Positions 50,901 to 62,159 of a DNA stretch of 64,000 nucleotides are shown here, in pieces. Within the stretch, counting starts at the first letter, position 1. Every line of letters starts with the position of its first letter. This stretch comes from Batillaria attramentaria (taxonomy: Eukaryota > Mollusca > Gastropoda > Batillariidae). The translations under genes and the position numbers were made by a program. Where the stretch lies: positions 1,169,501 through 1,233,500 of the forward strand of contig JACVVK020000165.1 of assembly GCA_018292915.2 (NCBI GenBank), given 5' to 3'. Below the pieces are notes generated by a model that was not told the origin of the DNA, made no database searches, and was given only the letters and a program-made list of their open reading frames with translations.

Positions 50901-52019
50901 GATGTTGATGGGCCCCAAGTCTGAAACAAGACGTCCCAACAGATTGTGAGCTGTGTTCAGTTGCTTCACAGCCCTCTGTACTTTGGCCTCCACCGCCCGG
51001 TCCGTGGTGAGCTGGGGGTTGTCTCCCACTGATTTCACTTCCCCTACTATCAGACCATACCGGCGGCTGATTATCAACACATCAAAGTCACCGTCCGGTT
51101 TACCCAGCGTGGTTGGTCGAGGGAGAAGGCGGGTAGCTGCGGCAGAGATTGGATCGACTTGGTTGTCGAGGTATTTCCTGAACTGTAACTGGGACAGTAC
51201 CATCATGACCTCCTGCCCCCTTTCCGCGACTTGCTGCAGACGTTGAAGCACCTGCTGCAGCGCGCGATCGTCCCTCACATCACTGTCTTGGACTGGGGGT
51301 AGCGGGTCACCAGGGGGAACTGGCTGATACACTCGTGATGCAAGGGGTGGGGGGTTAGACGGAGGGGGTGGTCCACTGGGAACGTTAATGGGCACCTGGC
51401 CAGCCTGATCTGATGCTTCCTGTGGAACTAGTACCGGCAGTCCGGATACCGTCTGTACGTCGTGCTGCACTCTGTTGAAGTGAAGCGGAGGGAGGAAGTA
51501 GGTTTGGCTGTGGAGATTGGGGTACCAGTCATGTACAGACTGAAGCCAGAGGTTTTCGGCCATATTTACTGGTTTCTGAGGCTGACTTGTGCCTGTTGTT
51601 TGTATGGAGCCCTGAGGCGGACTTGTGCCTTGTGCTGTCTGTATAGAGCCCTGAGGCTGAGGATATCTCGCGTATTGTTGACATGTACCAACACCTTGTA
51701 CTGTCCGTGTAGAGCTGTAAGGCTGAGAATGACCAACACCTTGTCCCGGGTTTTGACTCGAGCCAATCACGTGACCAGACTGTGGGCGCTGAGAACTGTG
51801 TGGACCGGGACAGTTCCTTGCTACGTGTCCCAGCTGCTGACATCTATTGCACCGGACAAGGGGACAGTTCCTGGCGATATGACCGGACTGTCCACACGTG
51901 TAACACAGTCCCCGACTGCCCGGGGGTGGGGGGCCGTGTCGTCGCATGATGTCTGAAATACAACAGTGTGGCGACTAATACTGTGTGGAATGTAGTACAT
52001 GTATTGAAGAAGCGGCTTG

Positions 52020-52530
52020 TGGTTGTTCTTGGTGGTGGTGGTGGTGGTGGTGGTGGTGGTGGCTGATATTTTTTCCTTTTATTTTTCGTTTGATTGTCAG
52101 TTTGTTTGTTGTTTGGGGTTTTTTTTTTTTTTTTTGGGGGGGGGTTGTTATTTGTTTTTTGTTGTTTTGATTGTTTTTGGTTTTGTTTATGTTTTTTGTT
52201 TGTTTATTTGTTTGTTGTTCTCTTTTTTGATTTTTGTTTGTTTGTTTGTTTGTTGTTGTTTTGCTTTGTTTATTTTGTTTTTGGTTTTTGGTTTTTGTTT
52301 GTTTGCTTGGGGGGGTGGGGGGGGGTTGTTGTTGGTTCTGTTGTTGTTTTTTGTTGTTTTGTTTTTGTTTTTTGGTTTGGTTTGTTGTTGTTGTTGTTGT
52401 TTTTGTTTGTTTGTTTTGTTGTTGTTTGTTTGTTTTTGTTTTGTTTGTTTGTTTTCGGGGGGGGGGGGGGGGGGGCGGGGGGCTGTTGTTGGTTTTTGTT
52501 TTGTTTTGTTTTTTTACCCTTTTCCAGTTT
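52020..52530. repeat. (GGT)n and (GTTT)n low-complexity tract upstream of gene C
   Basis: A GGT repeat at 52025-52060, then T/G-only DNA. Block C match of 25029-25440. Confidence 0.85.
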
Positions 52531-53050
52531 TGTGTGGGAATAAGAGGCGCGGTTAACGGTTCTTTGACGGCTCTTAAACCAGCAAACACGAGTATTGTCA
52601 ACGTGCCAGTCCCCCCACCATGCCAAACTATCCACTCAGATATTAATCATGATTTTGTTCCAATGACGCCATTGGTACACAACTACAGATCTACTCAGTA
52701 GAAATGGAGTATAATGAAATGAATTGTGAAGTAAAAACTAAAACAGCAACAACAACAACAATATAAAAAAAAATCGGTATTGAGTATAGGAATTGAGTAA
52801 AATGAAATTAACTGTGAACTAAAAACAAAAACAACATCAACAATACAAAAAAAAAAAAAATCGGTATAGCGATCAGCATTTGGGAAAACCAACTTCAGTA
52901 ACTACAGACATATATTATTTCTTCATGAATCATTTGGCTATGATAACAAGTATGCAAATTACGCAAATTATGACAGAATATAATCAACATGAACCGTACA
53001 TATTATCATCTACACAAATGGTAATAATGTTATGTTGGTGTTTATCTATC
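52531..53050. other. Duplicated AT-rich flank, block C
   Basis: Pairs with 25441-26100 but has only one copy of the internal direct repeat. No gene seen. Confidence 0.5.
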
Positions 53051-53269
53051 TCACTGAGTGCGAGTCTTTCAACTAGAACAATTTAAAAACGTTAACTACG
53101 GTTATTTGCTTCATGTCAGGGTTTGTTTTTTGTTTTTTTGTACGCAAAACACAGAGAGAGAGACAATGACAATGACAAATGACAAACCTTTATTTTTCAA
53201 CGGTAGACGATTTTGGCCATCGGCCAGTTTACAACCTTGCCATTGCTAAACTACAGAAACTTAGTAAGT

Positions 53270-53270
<1 letters not shown>

Positions 53271-53311
<41 letters not shown>
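53271..53311. repeat. (CA)n microsatellite in the CR1-like 3' region
   Basis: Short dinucleotide run. Confidence 0.9.
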
Positions 53312-53313
<2 letters not shown>

Positions 53314-53437
53314 TTATCATAATCCGCATTAAAAAAAACTGAATGATACATTTTTTTAAAAGATGGGTTAGGTGACATGGATGCTGGAAAATACTGGGGG
53401 CAAATAATTGTACAATGTACATGAGAAAATTAACGGT

Positions 53438-55460
53438 CTATTGTATATGTGAAAATAGGTAAATAAAAAGTCTTTCCTTAAAGGTGGTAAGTGATGGGGC
53501 TGTCCTGACAAGGAGAGGCACCGAGTTCCATAAAATGGTTCCAGAATATGAAATACTGGATTTAAATATATCTATTCTAGGACGAGGAACGCAAAACTGT
53601 TTCTCAGACCTAGAAGAAGGAGACTCATGATGTGAAAACAGGGAGCAAAAATATGACGGAAGAGAATATTTCCAGGCTTTGTACATCATCACACCTTTGT
53701 TATACTGAAGGTGCTCTTTCAAAGGTAGCATCTCCAATTTGCTAAGTTTTTGGTCTGTGGTTAAGAGGGGGTCTGGAAGGATTAACTTCGCTGCTCTCCG
53801 ATGCAAGGAATTCAGCCTCTTTATGTGATCTTCGCCTAAACCATTCCACGCTGTTGATACGTAGTCTATATGAGATTTAATGCGTGCCGCATAGAAAATT
53901 TTGCGGGCATCAACGTCGAATATATATTTCAGTCTAGATAACATATACAGGTTAAAGGACAGTCTTACAAACGTTATTGATCTGGCTCTGCCATTTGAAC
54001 CGTAATCCCCAGTAAGCGATGCTGCGTAACCTGCTGTATGTCGCGGTCGCTAAGGGACAAGCCAAGTGACAGAGGACCGAGCTGGTGTTTCTGACGTCTG
54101 GTTATAACAATACATTCAGTCTTAGTGTGGTTTAAAATCATGTGGTTAGTATAACACCAATCAGAGACTTCATCCAGGCTCTGTTGTAAACGAACACTAA
54201 CATTAACTATGTCCTTGTCTGGAGTATGTATTGTTGTATCGTCTGCGAACAAGTCACATGTAACATCCTTATGGGTTAAGTGAAGGGGTAAGTCGTTAAT
54301 AAATAAACAGAAGAGTAATGGCCCAAGGACAGAGCCCTGGGGAACACCGTGCTTCACTATGCCAGGAGAGGAAAAACATCCGTTTACAAGAACTTTCTGT
54401 TTTCTATCAGACAAGTAGGATTTGAAGAACGTGACTGCTTCAGAACTGGGCAAGTAGCATTTTAGTTTCTGCAGTAGAATTTCATGGTTCACTAAATCGA
54501 AGGCTTTTTTAAAGTCTAGAAACACTACTCCTGTTACTTGTGACTTATTCACCGAAGACAGCCAAGTGTCAACTAATCTAGACACAGCTGTTTGGCACGA
54601 GTGTTTAGGGCGAAACCCTGACTGGAGTGAGTAGAGAAGATTATGACTATCAAGGTACTGGAGAAGGTATTTGTGCACGTGCCTTTCTAGAGGCTTGGAC
54701 AAGACCGACAACAGAGAAATGGGTCTAAAATTATTTACATCTGTTATATCTTTTGTTTTGGGCAGTGGTATAACTTTGGCATGTTTAAATTCGTTTGGAA
54801 ATGAATGATGTTTGATACAAAGGTTATAAATGTAAGTTAAAGACTCTGCAGTGTACGGAAGGGACATCTTAAGTATTTTGGGGCTAATTTCATCAAGTCC
54901 TGATGACTTTTTGCTTCGCATTGAGCTGACGAATCCGCCCACTTCATGTACCGCCAAAGGAGGTATGACAAAGGGGTCTGATCCAGCAGTTCTCTGCTCA
55001 CAGAAAGTCTGCAGAACATGAGGGCACGTGTACTGGTGACTGATGTCACAACAGTTAGCAAGAAGCTGACAACTGACAAAAAGTGATTATTAAATTTGTT
55101 TGCTGTGAGATCAGGAGGAACATTCGACGACTTCTTGCCGTGACCCCCTGTCACAACTGACAAGGCACGCCAGAGTGAAGCTGTATCTTTGTTAGTTTTA
55201 ATCATCTGATCACAAAGAGATCGCTTAGCCCGGCGGACCAGAGTTTTGACAAGGTTACGCTGCTTTTTGTAATCAGTGAACTGCTTCCGTGCTCTTAGCT
55301 CATCCCGAAGTGACATCGCTTGAATAATTTCCTGTGTAAGCCAGGCAGGTGGATTGTGTTTGACCCGTTTCTGGCGGATTGGCGCATGTTTGTTGAGTAC
55401 AGCATTAAGCAGTTTGTACCAGAGCGCTAACGCAGTCTCCTGGTCAGTTTCATTAAACAC
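53438..55460 (-). pseudogene. CR1-like reverse transcriptase region, frameshifted
   Basis: A long open part (54957-53974) carries RPISLLSVLSK, GFRPKHSC, VFLDFKKAFDLVNH, GVPQGSVLGPLLF and the catalytic FADDT. A C-terminal part (53944-53438) carries SHIDYVSTAWNG and SYSGTILWNSVP. Breaks near 55080 and 53970-53945 separate the parts, so the element is dead. Confidence 0.88.
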
Positions 55461-56253
55461 TTGACTAAAGGGGGTTTGGGAGAGATCAAAAGAAACGCGG
55501 TCTCATTAAAGCGTTTAAAACATGTATAGCTTATCGTTGTATGACCACGCTTGGGTATGACGGGAAATTTTGACATCCATGAGCACGCAACTGGACAGTG
55601 GTCACTAATACTAAGATTAGGAACACATGCATTTGTTACTAGATGAGGACGATTTGTGTAAATGTGGTCAATGAGTGTTGATGAGGTCGGTGTGGTTCTA
55701 GTGGGCGATGTGATTAATTGGTTCAGGCCTACTAGAGTGGTTGTGCAGTCCCAGGCTGCATTAGATTTAAGCAGATTGATATTAAAATCTCCCAACAGAA
55801 GGACATCACTACTTGGTATGCCTACCTTCTCAACAGCACGTAAAAAGTTATCATACCATTCAAAGGTGGCATTGGGGTTACGGTAGACAAATCCTATGAA
55901 CAATGACCGACTTTGGGAACCTTAAATTCAATCCATAAACATTCAACTTCAGGAATTTCAAGATCACTACGGCGGCGTACTAAGTGTTGGACAGAGTGAC
56001 TGACGTATACTGCAATACCCGTTTCACCGGGAATACTAGCATCTCGACGAACAATAGAAAAATTAGGGATACTAATGTCGTTGTCACTGACAGTTTCACT
56101 TAATCGCGTTTCACTAAGACCAAACAGGTGGAATGGTTCAGATTCATTGAAGTAAACAGATAAGTCACTCACCGTATTGTATAAATGGTAAATATTGAGA
56201 AATCCAATGTGGAGCTGACTATGCTGTTTTTGAGAACGTGTAGGATCGGCCAT
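55427..56253 (-). pseudogene. CR1-like endonuclease region (APE type), frameshifted
   Basis: Starts at ATG 56253 with LHIGFLNI, then LSETRLSE, VYRNPN, LLGDFNINLL, LIDHIYTN and ISDHCPV, the usual blocks of the APE-type endonuclease that nicks the target for reverse transcription. Breaks lie near 55900 and 55495. Confidence 0.8.
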
Positions 56254-56425
56254 TCTGCCGTCAAAATTTCAGTTCACAAAAATATAATAATTGCTAATTG
56301 GGATTAAGTAAAAAGAATGGAATAAAAATATTTCAGAACACCAAATTGCTGAAATGATCCTAAGCAGCACTGGAGTGTATATCCACGTGCTCAGTGAAAA
56401 TGTTTGTAAAAGAATGTCACGCTGA

Positions 56426-56900
56426 CCGGCCCCCGTAGTGTAGTGGTTAGCACTTCGGATTATGGACCGGGAGACCCGGGTTCGAATCCCAGCCGAGGCA
56501 AGCGGGATTTTTCCTACCTAGGTCGGCTCCTACCCAGAGCGGGTGTGCTATGGGCCCGATGGGGAGGCTGTTGCCACACAGCCGAGTATCACCCACTTCA
56601 CGGGTGCGACTTTGGGGGTGCTTCCCTTAGTATGACACGTCTTATGATGTGGATGATTACACGGCCGGGCCTGGTTAATGCCGGGATATTTATGACAGGA
56701 AGCGTGGAATGCGGCCCTGTCTCGCAGTCCCAAACCACATGGACCTCCATAGCATCATCTTACTATCATCCTCATCTCCATCATCATGCATAATAAAATT
56801 TGTCCCAGCTTCCGAGTCCTCCGTGGGTTTCACCCATGACCTGGGAGGAACACCACTGGAGCTGGCAAAGAGTTGGGGCAGCAAAAAAAAAAAAAAAAAA
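56426..56900 (+). mobile_element. tRNA-headed SINE, same family, inside CR1-like 5' region
   Basis: Same head (CCCCCGTAGTGTAGTGG, GGTTCGAATCCC) and body as the SINE at 21991, ending in a 19-A tail. The flanking direct repeat is ATGTCACGCTGA / ATGTCACGTTGA (56414-56425 and 56901-56912), with one mismatch. Confidence 0.9.
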
Positions 56901-57267
56901 ATGTCACGTTGAGTGTAAAACAGAAAACCAGGATAAGAATACATGTATAACTTATCCAACCAATCAGAAGGTGGTTACACACCACACTAACTGACACAGA
57001 TGATCAAGAACAAGGAATCTAGAATAGTTGAAAAAAGAGCATTTTCAGAATTAACAGAATTTTCTGGTATCCACAGAAGTCACTGGTATCCACAGAATCA
57101 ATTTGTATCCGTTGAATTCACATATATATCCAAGTTTCGATTGGTATCCGATCGCCTACTACTCAGCCTAGAAAGGCTAAATAACTTGACCACAAGTCAG
57201 GTAATACACCACGTCAGAAATTCTTCCTGGCGCAAGCAAAAACTATACTAGCACAACAAACACTCAC

Positions 57268-57302
<35 letters not shown>

Positions 57303-57304
<2 letters not shown>

Positions 57305-57507
57305 AAGTTGCGATTCTTTCAACTTCAACAATTTAAAAATGTTAACTACGGTTATTTGCTTCATGTTTTTTTTTGTGTGTGTGCGCAAAACACACAGAGA
57401 GAGAGATAGAGAGAGAGAGAGAGCAAGTTGCGATTCTTTCAACTTCAACAATTTAAAAATGTTAACTACGGTTATTTGCTTCATGTTTTTTTGTGTGTGT
57501 GCGCAAA

Positions 57508-57547
<40 letters not shown>

Positions 57548-57626
57548 GCGATTCTTTCAACTTCAAGAATTTAAAAATGTTAACTACGGTTATTTGCTTC
57601 ATGTTTTTTTTGTGTGTGTGCGCAAA

Positions 57627-57674
<48 letters not shown>

Positions 57675-57764
57675 GCGATTCTTTCAACTTCAAGAATTTA
57701 AAAATGTTAACTACGGTTATTTGCTTCATGTTTTTTGTTGTTGTTGTTGTTGTTGTTTGTATGC

Positions 57765-57820
<56 letters not shown>

Positions 57821-57825
57821 AAGTT
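57303..57825. repeat. Tandem repeat of about 120 bp built around (GA)n
   Basis: Units hold TTGCGATTCTTTCAACTTCA, AAAATGTTAACTACGG, TTATTTGCTTCATG, a T run, GCAAAACACA and (GA)n, four times here. Related single units occur at 26105, 26325 and 53055, so the array grew in block C. Confidence 0.85.
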
Positions 57826-57924
57826 CTTATGAAAGGGCATTAACGCGGTTGCCGGTTACGAAGAGTCGGGTGCTTTCCAGCGCCGGAGACGCGAACGGTC
57901 CTCCTGATGTGGGCTACGCATGCG

Positions 57925-58102
57925 ATGGCGAGCAACGTGAGCGTTTCGACCGGCAAAGATGTTCGCGATAAAATTAAATCAACGAAAGTTCCTGAACTGA
58001 AAAAATATCTGAAAGACAGGGGCGTGCGTTTTAGTGGCTACACAAAAGCGCAGCTTATCACTCTAGCCCTTGAAGCAGATCGGCAGTCGCTTCAACTGAG
58101 AG
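57925..58102 (+). CDS. SAP-domain first exon
   Basis: ATG at 57925 (GCGATGG) and 59 codons ending at GAGAG/GTAGGC. The middle reads VPELKKYLKDRGVRFSGYTK then AQLITLALEA, a clear SAP motif (helix-extended loop-helix DNA binding). No downstream exon was found; probably the first exon of a transposon gene whose remainder is deleted. Confidence 0.7.
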
Positions 58103-58212
58103 GTAGGCGGTGTAAAGGTCAAGTCGACCTGTGACTTGTGGCTTGCCACTAATTCTTATTCAAGCACTTTGGCTGTTTATCAGTGCGAACTGAACTTTTA
58201 CTTGGAAATAAA

Positions 58213-58287
58213 AGTCTTTCTTTCTTGATTTTCAATTCAATTCAATATAACTTTATTGTCTGTCGATGGCAGAAAATTTTCTTCTGG

Positions 58288-58333
<46 letters not shown>

Positions 58334-58430
58334 AATTTATCTAGACATATAAATCCATACATATTAAACACAGATCCTAAAGTAATGTGTGATGTCCAAG
58401 TCTAATACTATGCAACTAAACTAAGAAATC
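58213..58430 (-). mobile_element. Retroposon 3' end between the SAP and THAP exons
   Basis: Plus-strand TTTTCAATTCAATTCAATA then AACTTTATTG is the reverse of an AATAAA-type 3' end with a short ATTGAA tail. A (CA)n follows at 58291-58331. Confidence 0.55.
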
Positions 58431-58729
58431 TAAACTAAAAGATGGCAAGGCATTCCATAACCATTGTGTTCAAACAATGTAGGTACCGGGACAGAATTTG
58501 TCCGCTTGTACCCGACGAAATGGCGGCTGCACACGCTAGGCCACCGAGACGAGTCGACGTTCTGCCTTCGAATCGCTTTTATCCACAAATTTCTTGAAAC
58601 TTTTGAAGAAAAGGGCTCAAACTGAACGATATCACCATTAGGTAAGACCATCTCTGGGAATTTCTCCAGCTTATCTGATTTTCTCGAGCCATTTTGGCAG
58701 CCGATCGCAGCGCAGTGGTAGTGCGGCAT
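58430..58729 (-). CDS. THAP zinc-finger exon
   Basis: ATG at 58729: MPHYHCAAIGCQNGSRKSDK, then LEKFPEM, LWIKAIRRQ, WPSVCSRHFVG and VPTLFEHNGY. This is a complete C2CH THAP domain (C-X4-C ... C-X2-H, with the tryptophan and proline landmarks), about 92 codons before TAG at 58430. Intact, so it may still be translated or was lost recently. Confidence 0.75.
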   Translation of the reverse strand: MPHYHCAAIGCQNGSRKSDKLEKFPEMVLPNGDIVQFEPFSSKVSRNLWIKAIRRQNVDSSRWPSVCSRHFVGYKRTNSVPVPTLFEHNGYGMPCHLLV

Positions 58730-59322
58730 CGTGTGTGACTCGAGTAGCCCACATGCCGAGTCTATCAAGCCTAGTCTCGGTCCAAAATCGCGCACGTCCA
58801 CGCATGTTCACGCGCTATAACGAGAATCGGCAACCGCGGTATTCCCACACTTGCTAATCATCATGACCCAGTTTACGTCAGTAGCGATGGCATGATAGCT
58901 ACATGTTTATTTTATGTCAGTGACTTGAACCACTCATTCAGTCGTCAATATAAGTGGTCGTATTAGTTGTCATGATGCATGTATTATCGGTTGTTAATAA
59001 TATTATTACACAGAACGTACGGTAGACTGAGACAGCTTACTTTGTAGCGTGTTACAGCATCAGTGCTTGGTGTAACTTGGCGGTAACACTGTGCCCTACT
59101 GACACTCATATGACAGTGTGTAACTATTTGTAACAACAGCGAGCGCTAATACAGATACTAATATAACATTGCCACATTGCGGACCGATGACAAAACACTA
59201 TTGAAACAACGAAATCGCGAGCGACTTAACTGTAATGATAATAATTATAATAATGAATTATTATAGCAAAATTCTCGTACAGTGACTCAATTCGTGCATT
59301 TCCGCATTTATCGTAGTACTAA

Positions 59323-59328
<6 letters not shown>

Positions 59329-59391
<63 letters not shown>
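59329..59391. repeat. (CA)n microsatellite upstream region of block C
   Basis: Block C match of 26543-26596. Confidence 0.95.
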
Positions 59392-59711
59392 CATCAGCAG
59401 CTGAATCTGGGGGAGGTAAGCGGACCTAGTCGAAAGCCAGTCGGAATAGATACGTTTTCAAGTCAGAATTGAAACAATTTATGTCCGACACTGGGTCACT
59501 CAGACCGGCAGGTAGCGCGGCGTCCCTCAGTGAGTGACGGGGCAGCGAAGCTAAACGCGCGCTAGCCTACTGTCTGGAGATTTCGCTGAGAAACTTTCAA
59601 CAGGTTTCCACTGAGAGGTAGAACGAAGAGTGCGTGCTATTTGGTGGACTGTGACGGAGTTTGAAAGGTAGGCCTTAATAATACTGTATAATAATAACAA
59701 GAACACCAATA

Positions 59712-60088
59712 GGGTAATCTTGAAGAATAGTATACGAAATTCTGGGAGCTATTTGCACGCACTTTTTCAGGTGCTTTCGGTTCTGCTCGATGCAAAGAGA
59801 CGTTAGACACTCTGACCTGCTCACTCTGACCTCTCCTTCCCCACCAACATGCACAAAATATCCTGAAATGACTGCCGACCGCAGCCGAGCAGTCATCTCC
59901 CAGCCATTTTGATTTCTGAGTGTCGTTTCTCCGGTCGTCAGGCGACACGCGAATAGGAAAGGGCCTGTGAATGAATGAATGTGCTTCGCCGTAAATTCAT
60001 CGTGTACACTGACACAGAGCAGAGACACACATCTAACGTGCATGCAAATATCTCCCAGAATTTCATATACTATTCTTCAAGATTACCC
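59712..60088. mobile_element. MITE with about 50-bp inverted ends
   Basis: GGGTAATCTTGAAGAATAGT at 59712 is matched by ACTATTCTTCAAGATTACCC at 60069-60088, and similarity runs about 50 bp inward (ATTCTGGGAG / CTCCCAGAAT). Block B has only a short (TAA)n at the matching point (26868-26895). Confidence 0.85.
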
Positions 60089-60489
60089 ACTAATACTACT
60101 ACACTACTACTACTACTAATAATAACAACTCACCTGGCGTGGTGTTCCCACCTGTTTTGAGTCAATATGGCGGAGTGTAGTTGCCACAACAGACGAGATA
60201 CTTCCTGGTTGTCAAGTGCCAGCTTCATTACGTCAGTTTACATTCAAGAGCGTACGGTTCAGGGGGACACAAGCCTAGTCAAACTGGCAAAAAAATGCAG
60301 TTGTTTCCCTTACACCGTATCTGTGACCTGGCGCCTGTTAGTGTATACAGTAGTTATGTCGTATAGAGCATCTTCACAAATTTGAAAACGTAGAATGTAT
60401 AGTTTAGTTTCTGTAGAAATTTGACACCGGTATATTTTCTACGGTATGCTACCTCATTTATTAACATGTTAATTTTTTTCTTTCTTTTT

Positions 60490-60718
60490 ATGTTGTTTCC
60501 ATAGTAATGGAAACAACATCATAGGACGGGCTAAATTTTCCACGTTCATAGGCAAGCCTCTGTGTTACAAACGCACGTCACTGCTGATCTCCCGCAGCGA
60601 CTATTTTGCAAGTGTAACCAAAGATCTTGGAAAGGTCTTTGGTGTAACTCTGACAATGACAAAACGTGCGTGACATGTATTGTGCAGCGAACGCACTTCT
60701 CCTCCGCCCTGAGTGCCG

Positions 60719-60790
<72 letters not shown>
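60490..60790 (+). repeat. Dispersed repeat R1, block C copy
   Basis: Block C counterpart of 27240-27540. It carries an extra 30-bp fold-back ACCAAAGATCTTGG/AAAGGTCTTTGGT at about 60619-60648 that block B lacks. Confidence 0.75.
60724..60788. repeat. (TG)n microsatellite, left edge of the 1.3-kb insert
   Basis: Pure run ending CGCGCGC. Confidence 0.95.
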
Positions 60791-60796
<6 letters not shown>

Positions 60797-61078
60797 GTGT
60801 GTCCAGGCCTGTTTCTCTGAAAATACTCAACCGAATGGATTCAAATTTGGGAGCTCCAAATATATCAAACTTTGTGGTTAGAGGAACCGAGCGTTTGGCG
60901 ATTTACTTAAGTGGTTAGGGAGTTATCGCCCTTTTGAGACAAGCTGGTTGTCTGGCGTTCACAGGCGTAATATTCATTTAAATCCCGCTTGCTCACTCAA
61001 TAGCATAGTAGAGTGAGAGAACACCACACAGGTCTCAATGGAGCACATGCACAAACGCTCGCGCGAGTCTGTGTGTGT

Positions 61079-61079
61079 G

Positions 61080-61131
<52 letters not shown>

Positions 61132-61200
61132 TGTGTGTGCGCGTCCGCGCGCGCGTGTATGTCTGTCAGTGTGTGTCTGTGTGCGCGCGCGCGCAGCAGA
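61079..61200. repeat. (GCGT)n and (CG)n microsatellite
   Basis: About thirteen GCGT units followed by GT/CG mixtures. Confidence 0.95.
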
Positions 61201-61299
61201 CATAACACAGTGAGAAAACGTTCGCCGCGCAGTAAGGGGTCGGGCAGAAAACAGTGGGGACGATGGGGAAGAGCCGATTGATGAGAACGAGTGCAATTG

Positions 61300-61553
61300 T
61301 GGGAGATGCGTGTTTGACAAGTGAAGCAGCAACATCGTTCGCAAAAGCCGGGGTAAAATGATCTCCACAAACGAGGTCTCGATTGTTCCATGCGTATTCC
61401 TGCACTCGGCGGGGCAAGCGAACCGTTCTTCAAGGTCTCCAACCATTTCGCACACAACCTCCGTTTTTCCTTTGATTTGTTTAGATTCGGAAATTCAAAA
61501 AAGCTTTTGTGGCTTCCATCTGCATTCTTACACGTGCCTTGTTTGCTGAAACA
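61300..61553 (-). pseudogene. THAP-domain relic, frameshifted
   Basis: One minus frame reads CFSKQGTCKNADGSHKSFFE with FPNLNKSKEK after it; a second frame continues NNRDLVCGDHFTPAF. Together these give the C-X6-C start and the C-X2-H end of a THAP finger with one frame change near 61410. A TTTCAG acceptor precedes it. Confidence 0.5.
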
Positions 61554-62069
61554 ACCAAACGCTTAGCACTGTGGCATCTCGAACACGAAATAATACTCTG
61601 GAACAACCCGCTCAAAGCGGGCACTGCCGACAGTGGTGGTGGAGTGACGTCACCGTCAGCACCTTTCCCGTCTCATTCGCGAAAGAGCGCGGCAACATGG
61701 CGCAGCCCAGGAACCGAAAGCAGAGGGTGTTTTCGGCACATTTTTGAGTAAATGGTACTTTGTTCACAAAAACGTTTGCTGTCTAACAGCTTAGGACCTC
61801 AATATCTGTCATTTAAACCCAGTAGTGCTCTAGACTTGCCGTACCCTTTAAATGTACTGAGCCGGTATTAATTCGATCTGTACACGCAGCAGCAACACTT
61901 CAATTTTCATCGGGCTGCTTTCATTGCAAAGTGATTACGTCAAATGCATTATGCGTCATCCCAGTGAGAAAAAAAAAACGTCATAGATTTCAAAGAAAAC
62001 AACTTGACCTCTCACTTCCCAAACCAAGATTGGTCTGACAAGCCCGGTCAGTTGTTTCCATTCCATTCG

Positions 62070-62076
62070 CGCGCGC

Positions 62077-62152
<76 letters not shown>
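62070..62152. repeat. (CG)n(TG)n microsatellite, right edge of the 1.3-kb insert
   Basis: Starts CGCGCGCG then pure TG. Confidence 0.95.
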
Positions 62153-62154
<2 letters not shown>

Positions 62155-62159
62155 CAGAA

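Larger units (their letters stand above)
42619..51947 (-). pseudogene. CCHC-NERD-SF1 helicase, copy C (likely pseudogene, frameshift in Walker A)
   Basis: Exons 51947-50823, 49935-49784, 48762-48566, 44297-43963, 43664-43264 and 42941-42619 match copy B in order and phase. Exon 4 has one extra base: the plus strand reads six T where A and B have five (44285-44290). In sense this turns the GGA-AAA-ACG codons of Walker A into a frameshift, so the helicase core would be lost. Everything downstream (DEAF box, LRCPP, TGLER, SRST) is still free of stops in its own frame, so the lesion is recent or is an assembly error in a homopolymer. Without the extra base the product would be about 843 residues. 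The 3' end of exon 1 and intron 1 are tandemly duplicated (50373-50900), and intron 3 has a 1.6-kb extra insertion. Confidence 0.7.
53161..57268 (-). mobile_element. CR1/L2-group non-LTR retrotransposon, near full length, inserted in (GA)n
   Basis: Minus-strand element with an AATAAA-like signal (AAATAAAGG, about 53195) and a short GTCATT-type tail at 53163-53180. It carries endonuclease and reverse transcriptase regions, then about 1 kb of 5' sequence holding a SINE. (GA)n lies at both borders (53150-53160 and 57270 on). Block B has no such element between its 26.4-kb GA tracts. No ORF1 was recognised. Confidence 0.8.
57835..58846. mobile_element. TIR element with inward-facing SAP and THAP exons
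   Basis: Ends GGGCATTAACGCGGTTGCCGG at 57835 and, inverted, GGGAATACCGCGGTTGCCGA ending at 58846; about 80-90 bp inside each end ATGTGGGCTAC recurs. It sits where block B has continuous sequence between TTCTTATGAAAGG and TAATCATCATGACCC. A small retroposon 3' end lies in its middle. No transposase domain is present. Confidence 0.65.
60789..62075. mobile_element. 1.3-kb insertion between two (TG)n tracts in block C
   Basis: Block B has one (TG)n at 27461-27544 followed by TAACAGAAAACC. Block C has two (TG)n tracts, 60724-60788 and 62080-62152, with this insert between. It contains a reversed copy of the 306-bp repeat, (GCGT)n and a THAP relic. Confidence 0.6.
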
